NCBI GenBank assembly: GCA_041485845.1
Contig: JBGPKH010000132.1
Coordinates: 1-16,780, forward strand
Direction: 5' to 3'
Source: OMOG01 sp041485845
GTDB taxonomy: Bacteria; Acidobacteriota; Terriglobia; Bryobacterales; Bryobacteraceae
DNA length: 16,780 nucleotides
Program-made: the position numbers and the translations under genes
The notes under the pieces: generated by a model
What the model saw: only the letters and a program-made list of their open reading frames with translations
Told to the model about the DNA's origin: nothing
Database searches by the model: none
Part shown: piece after piece, positions 13,891-16,780 of the stretch
How positions within the stretch are numbered: position 1 is the stretch's first letter
How the letters are laid out: each line of letters opens with the position of its first letter

Positions 13891-14298
13891 ATGATTACAA
13901 AAAACGGACCCAAGCCTAAACTCGCACACTACAGGAAGATACTCGAGAAGAAGGCCGAGGAAGTCCGTCGCAGCATGTCCGCCCAAAAGGCCGCCCAGGT
14001 GGTAGCCCGGCTGGATTGCCCCTCCGACGAAGGCGATCTCAGCCAGCAGCATCACGAGGAGTGGATCTTCCTCAACCGCAACACCATCGACATGAAGTTG
14101 TTGCGCGAAATCGGCGACGCCCTCCACCGTATGGATCAGGACCACTACGGCGTTTGCATGGAGTGTGAGGAACCGATTTCGACCAAGCGCCTGGATGCGG
14201 TGCCGTGGGCGCGTTACTGCGTAACCTGCCAGGAACGGATTGCCGCGCGCATCGCCGAAGGCGAATTCGTGGACGAATACCAGGAAGCCGGCCAATGA
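13891..14298 (+). CDS. TraR/DksA family C4 zinc-finger regulator
   Basis: 135 residues from ATG 13891. DksA/TraR proteins enter the RNA polymerase secondary channel and adjust transcription, often with ppGpp. The zinc finger is complete: C89-x2-C92 (YGVCMEC) and C110-x2-C113 (YCVTC). A helical coiled-coil region spans about residues 11-85, with a conserved-looking tip carrying acidic residues (D42, D46, E47, D49). The frame can be extended to TTG 13831, but the promoter at 13785-13814 places that codon only about ten bases from the transcript start, so ATG 13891 is preferred although it lacks a clear Shine-Dalgarno. It overlaps the next gene by four bases (ATGA). Whether it is a true DksA orthologue or one of the shorter relatives is not decided. 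Confidence 0.88.
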   Translation: MITKNGPKPKLAHYRKILEKKAEEVRRSMSAQKAAQVVARLDCPSDEGDLSQQHHEEWIFLNRNTIDMKLLREIGDALHRMDQDHYGVCMECEEPISTKRLDAVPWARYCVTCQERIAARIAEGEFVDEYQEAGQ

Positions 14299-14600
14299 AA
14301 CTGGCGGACCTCCGCCGATTCTCGATCCGTAAACAATCTCAGGTTCGTTTTCGCCTTCGAAACGGGCTGGAGTGTGTGATCACGGATCACGGGATGGCCC
14401 AGGTGCCGGCCCTGAAGGGAATCCCCGATTTCAACCTGGAGGAGGAACTCGCCTCGGCAACCGAGTTTCTCCTCGAATCCACGGTTGCGCCGGACAAGAA
14501 AAACCCGATCAAACCCCAGTCCCTCACGCGCGACGAGCTGATCCGCCTGGCTACAGCCGCGCCCTCGGCCGGCGCCGCTCGGGATCGCGACGACGAGTAG
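14295..14600 (+). CDS. Small protein of unknown function coupled to the DksA-type gene
   Basis: 101 residues, starting MKLADLRRFSIRKQSQVRFRL and ending GAARDRDDE. The first 45 residues are basic and look like a small beta-rich fold (QVRFRLRNGLECVITDHGMAQVPAL). The remainder is mostly helical and charged (FNLEEELASATEFLLE, SLTRDELIRLATAA). No signal peptide, membrane segment or cysteine pair is seen. ATG 14295 overlaps the upstream TGA in ATGA, so it is translationally coupled to the zinc-finger regulator, and codon use matches the neighbours. I do not recognise a family; a role with RNA polymerase or its regulator is suggested only by the coupling. Confidence 0.75.
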   Translation: MKLADLRRFSIRKQSQVRFRLRNGLECVITDHGMAQVPALKGIPDFNLEEELASATEFLLESTVAPDKKNPIKPQSLTRDELIRLATAAPSAGAARDRDDE

Positions 14601-14613
14601 TTTTCCTTCGGTT

Positions 14614-14641
14614 GGCTGCTGGCTCCTGACTTCTGTCTCCT
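14614..14641. repeat. Short heptad tract (consensus GNCTNCT)
   Basis: Four consecutive seven-base units fit GNCTNCT: GGCTGCT, GGCTCCT, GACTTCT and GTCTCCT. They lie 14 bases after a stop codon, in the gap before hfq. The unit and register match the heptads of the C-rich tract at 4253-4393 (GRCCCCY), with C-to-T differences. Confidence 0.55.
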
Positions 14642-14678
14642 TGTCTGGTGCGTACTGGACCCCACGTCACAAGGGTGA

Positions 14679-14695
14679 ATAGTGTACAATACTAT
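14679..14695 (+). promoter_or_regulatory. Candidate hfq -10 embedded in a dyad
   Basis: TACAAT (14685-14690) is a good -10, with transcription expected near 14697. It is flanked by inverted arms ATAGT (14679-14683) and ACTAT (14691-14695), so a dimeric regulator could cover it. A matching -35 is not visible. Confidence 0.45.
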
Positions 14696-14720
14696 CGCCG
14701 TTCGTGTATCTGTTTTGCTT

Positions 14721-14742
14721 GCCCGAAAGGGTTTTTTGGGGG
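14721..14742 (+). promoter_or_regulatory. hfq leader: GAAA-loop mini-hairpin, U6 and Shine-Dalgarno
   Basis: CCC-GAAA-GGG (14722-14731) followed by six T (14732-14737) looks like a tiny intrinsic terminator or attenuator. It is immediately followed by GGGGG (14738-14742), which lies six bases before ATG 14749 and is the likely ribosome binding site. Hairpins followed by U-runs are known Hfq-binding elements, so autoregulation is possible. Confidence 0.5.
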
Positions 14743-14748
14743 CTGTGT

Positions 14749-15054
14749 ATGGAAAAACCGGCGCAAAATATTCAAGACAGCTTTTTGAACAACGCTCGCA
14801 AGGATAAAATTGTCCTCACCATTTACCTGATGAGCGGCGTGAAACTCTCCGGTCGGATCAAGAGCTTCGATAAGTACTCACTGGTGCTGGAGACCAACAA
14901 TCAGGAACAGTTGATCTTCAAGCACGCCATTTCGACCGTGGTTACGCAGAAATCGGCGCACTCCTACGGAAGCAGTGCGCAGGCAGTGGCGCAGAGCACC
15001 TCCGGCGCGGCCGCGCCCGGAGTGCCGGTGCACGCGGATTCCTCGGAGGCCTAG
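14749..15054 (+). CDS. hfq: RNA chaperone Hfq
   Basis: 101 residues. Hfq forms a hexameric ring that binds small RNAs and mRNAs. The Sm1 region (QDSFLNNARKDKIVLTIYL and GRIKSFDKYSLVLE) and the Sm2 motif (LIFKHAISTV) are clear, with Q9, D10, F40, K58 and H59 at the positions expected for RNA contacts. The last 35 residues are a Ser/Ala/Gln-rich tail that ends SSEA. The frame could extend to ATG 14704, but ATG 14749 is chosen because MEKPAQNIQDSFL is the family's start and GGGGG precedes it. hflX follows in the same reading frame, the conserved hfq-hflX order also seen in E. coli; miaA is not adjacent here. Confidence 0.97.
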   Translation: MEKPAQNIQDSFLNNARKDKIVLTIYLMSGVKLSGRIKSFDKYSLVLETNNQEQLIFKHAISTVVTQKSAHSYGSSAQAVAQSTSGAAAPGVPVHADSSEA

Positions 15055-15156
15055 AACACGCCACTCCGCAATCCCGTTCGAGAGCGGGCCATCCTGGCCG
15101 GGCTGGAGTGGAAGACACGTGGTGGCGGACCGCGCGCCAAAGCCCGAGGACCCGAG
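15045..15156 (+). other. hflX: Probable true N-terminus of HflX, with GGAGG and ACG start candidate
   Basis: After the hfq TAG (15052-15054) the same frame continues without a stop into hflX and encodes NTPLRNPVRERAILAGLEWK and onwards. RERAILAGLE aligns with the first strand of the HflX N-terminal domain (E. coli GEQAVLVHIY). There is no ATG, GTG or TTG between the TAG and GTG 15157. GGAGG at 15045-15049 lies eight bases before ACG 15058, which would start the protein at PLRNPVRERAIL. Starting at ACG gives 438 residues, close to the family's usual length; starting at GTG gives 405. Confidence 0.6.
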
Positions 15157-16374
15157 GTGGAAGAGTCGCTGGACGAGTTGGCCGAACTGGCCGCCAGCGC
15201 CGGCGCCGAAATCAGCGAGCGGATCACCCAGTCGCGCGCGGCGCCCGAGGCTGCCACGCTGGTGGGCCCCGGCAAAGTGCAGGAGATCGCCGCGGCGGTG
15301 AAGTCCAACGGCGCGGACGTGGTGATCTTCGATCACGACCTCACTCCCACCCAACAGCGCAATCTCGAAAAAGCCATCGATTGCAAAGTCATCGACCGCA
15401 CCCAGCTCATCCTGGACATTTTCGCGTCGCGCGCGCGGACCCGCGAAGGGCGTTTGCAGGTGGAACTGGCGCAGTTGAACTACCTCCTGCCGCGCCTGGC
15501 GGGTCACGGCGTGGAGATGTCGCGATTGGGCGGCGGAATCGGCACCCGCGGCCCCGGTGAAACAAAGCTGGAGACCGATCGCCGGCGCATCGCGCGCCGC
15601 ATCAAGAGAATTGGAGACGACCTCGAAGGGGTTCGCGCCGGCCGCGCGCTGCACCGCCGGCGGCGGAGCGCGGTGCCGCTCGCCACCCTGGCTCTGGCGG
15701 GCTACACCAATGCGGGCAAGTCCACGCTGTTCAACCGCCTGACGCAAGCCGCGGTGCTTACCGACGCGCGCATGTTCGCCACGCTCGATCCCACGGTGCG
15801 CCCGCTGGTGTTGCCTTCACGCCGCCGCGTGCTGATGAGCGATACCGTGGGCTTCATTCGCAATCTGCCGGCTACGCTGGTCAAGGCCTTCCGCGCGACG
15901 CTCGAGGAGGTCACCGAAGCCGCCCTGGTGCTGCACGTGGTGGATGTGTCGTTGGCGGGGGCGCCGGAGCGCACGGCGCACGTGCTGAAGGTGCTGGCGG
16001 ACATCGGCGCGGCGGAGATTCCGCAGATCCTGGCGATCAACAAGGTGGACCGGCTGCCCGCGAGCGAGGCGGATACGGAGGCCATTAAGCGCCGCCTGCT
16101 GAACCAGGCTGGCGGCCACGGCGAAACGCGCGCCGTCGCCATTTCGGCGCTCACCGGCGAGGGGGTGGACCGGTTGCTGGCGGCGATCGACGAGGTCCTG
16201 CCGCTCGACCCGCTGGTGCGCGCCCGGTTCCGGTTGCCGGCGGGCGATGGAGCCACCGTCGCCCTGCTCCACGAGTTCGGCCGCGTGCTCGACACCCAGT
16301 TCCACGGGGAAGTCTGCGAGATCGAAGCGGAGATTCCCGAATCGCTCAGCCGGCGACTGAAAGGGCGGATCTAG
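15157..16374 (+). CDS. hflX: GTPase HflX (ribosome-splitting GTPase)
   Basis: HflX binds the 50S subunit and splits stalled or hibernating ribosomes using GTP. From GTG 15157 it has 405 residues. The HflX-specific domain is clear (VGPGKVQEIAAAV, VIFDHDLTPTQQRNLEK, VIDRTQLILDIFASRARTREG and GGIGTRGPGETKLETDRRRI). The GTPase motifs are G1 GYTNAGKST, G3 DTVGF, G4 NKVD and G5 SALTGEG. The coordinates use the first conventional start codon, which has GAGGA (15146-15150) six bases upstream. Homology continues upstream to about 15058, so the protein is probably longer (see the neighbouring entry). It lies downstream of hfq and is likely cotranscribed. No terminator is evident after the stop. Confidence 0.95.
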   Translation: MEESLDELAELAASAGAEISERITQSRAAPEAATLVGPGKVQEIAAAVKSNGADVVIFDHDLTPTQQRNLEKAIDCKVIDRTQLILDIFASRARTREGRLQVELAQLNYLLPRLAGHGVEMSRLGGGIGTRGPGETKLETDRRRIARRIKRIGDDLEGVRAGRALHRRRRSAVPLATLALAGYTNAGKSTLFNRLTQAAVLTDARMFATLDPTVRPLVLPSRRRVLMSDTVGFIRNLPATLVKAFRATLEEVTEAALVLHVVDVSLAGAPERTAHVLKVLADIGAAEIPQILAINKVDRLPASEADTEAIKRRLLNQAGGHGETRAVAISALTGEGVDRLLAAIDEVLPLDPLVRARFRLPAGDGATVALLHEFGRVLDTQFHGEVCEIEAEIPESLSRRLKGRI

Positions 16375-16669
16375 AAACTTGCAGGATCTGTGGAAAAACC
16401 TGTGGGAATATCAGCCGCAAAAGCATGAAACGGTTGTAATGAACTATCCTCATGACGAATTGAACCAAGTGACGGCAGACTGGGTAAGCGCTTTGGTGCG
16501 TGTGGTTTAGATGGAGGTTCCAGTCCCGGTCCTGTACCCTGCCGTACATCCGGCAAAACTGGGCTGAGGAGGTCCTGTTTTCCGCAGATTGGGGTTCCGC
16601 CACTTGTCCGAGAAATCCGGCGAAGTCCGGCGAAGTCTCCCTGAATCGCGTCCCAACCGCCTGGTTTGC
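16375..16669. other. Intergenic region between hflX and the tRNA, no supported gene
   Basis: About 295 bases with clearly lower GC than the rest in its first 140 bases. A 43-codon frame from TTG 16379 to TAG 16510 (ending DWVSALVRVV) has no convincing ribosome binding site and unusual codon use for this genome. A ten-base direct repeat CCGGCGAAGT occurs twice at 16617-16636. I see no RNA gene or terminator I can support. Confidence 0.5.
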
Positions 16670-16675
16670 TACACT
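16667..16675 (+). promoter_or_regulatory. Extended -10 promoter for the tRNA gene
   Basis: TGCTACACT fits an extended -10 (TG at 16667-16668, TACACT at 16670-16675). It ends 12 bases before the mature 5' end of the tRNA, a usual distance. No clear -35. Confidence 0.5.
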
Positions 16676-16687
16676 TGGGACTGGGAC

Positions 16688-16764
16688 GGCGGCGTAGCTC
16701 AGCTGGCTAGAGCGAGGGTCTCATAATCCCTAGGTCGGGCGTTCGAGTCGCCCCGCCGCCACCA
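16688..16764 (+). tRNA. tRNA-Met (anticodon CAT, elongator type)
   Basis: A full cloverleaf is visible. The acceptor stem GGCGGCG pairs with CGCCGCC. The D arm is GCTC/GAGC with loop AGCTGGCTA. The anticodon arm is AGGGT-CTCATAA-TCCCT with CAT in the loop, and one T-T mismatch closes the loop. The T arm is GGGCG-TTCGAGT-CGCCC, followed by discriminator A and an encoded CCA (16762-16764). The paired first acceptor position rules out the initiator type. A CAT anticodon can also belong to tRNA-Ile2, read as Ile after lysidine modification; overall resemblance to elongator Met is better but not decisive. Confidence 0.88.
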
Positions 16765-16780
16765 TTCCTTTTCAACGGCT

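Noticed and set aside
1..16780. CRISPR array, insertion sequence or prophage
   Set aside because: No regularly spaced repeats of CRISPR size, no transposase or integrase frame, and no terminal inverted repeats were found by eye.

Overview
The window is GC-rich, gene-dense bacterial chromosome that reads most like Acidobacteriota, probably the Solibacter/Bryobacter group. The basis is the mix of families: a twin-arginine DUF1501 protein, a secreted DUF4159 protein, a Tat-exported xylose-isomerase-like TIM barrel, an alanine/glycine-rich secreted protein with a Tyr-rich tail, and the remnant of a MacB/FtsX-type permease. The housekeeping genes have conserved partners: acpP with fabF, etfB with etfA, and hfq with hflX. 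No phage, insertion sequence, integrase or CRISPR array is visible. The placement is inferred from gene content, not from a marker-gene search.

Layout. Positions 1-2349 (minus) hold a DUF1501 protein cut by the left edge and a zinc alcohol dehydrogenase. A 56-residue membrane protein diverges from the dehydrogenase at 2384-2554. Positions 2666-4242 (plus) hold a zinc-ribbon membrane protein and a secreted protein with a POTRA-like domain and a HEAT-like region. A C-rich heptad repeat tract (4253-4393) precedes a Tat-exported TIM-barrel protein (4451-5383) and a DUF4159 protein (5481-6341). Positions 6404-10104 (minus) hold a secreted glycine-zipper protein and an ABC permease/ATPase pair. The ATPase start overlaps the end of a vanished permease gene (10097-10186).

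From 10345 to the right edge everything is on the plus strand and is core metabolism or regulation. acpP and fabF (fatty-acid elongation) are followed by etfB-etfA (electron transfer flavoprotein). Then come a DksA/TraR-type zinc-finger regulator with a small overlapping partner gene, hfq and hflX, and finally a tRNA with anticodon CAT.

The most unusual points are these. (1) The conserved N-terminus of HflX continues upstream of the first usable GTG, in the same frame as hfq, and a strong GGAGG sits 8 bases before an ACG codon, suggesting an ACG start. (2) The ABC ATPase has proline where the H-loop histidine should be. (3) The TIM-barrel protein appears to have lost its metal ligands. (4) Two intergenic tracts share one degenerate seven-base unit. 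(5) Short dyads with tiny loops, twice arranged as adjacent twin hairpins, occupy several gene ends. (6) The hfq leader has a small GAAA-loop hairpin and U6 just before the ribosome binding site. (7) One signal-peptide protein couples a single POTRA-like domain to a HEAT-like region without a barrel.
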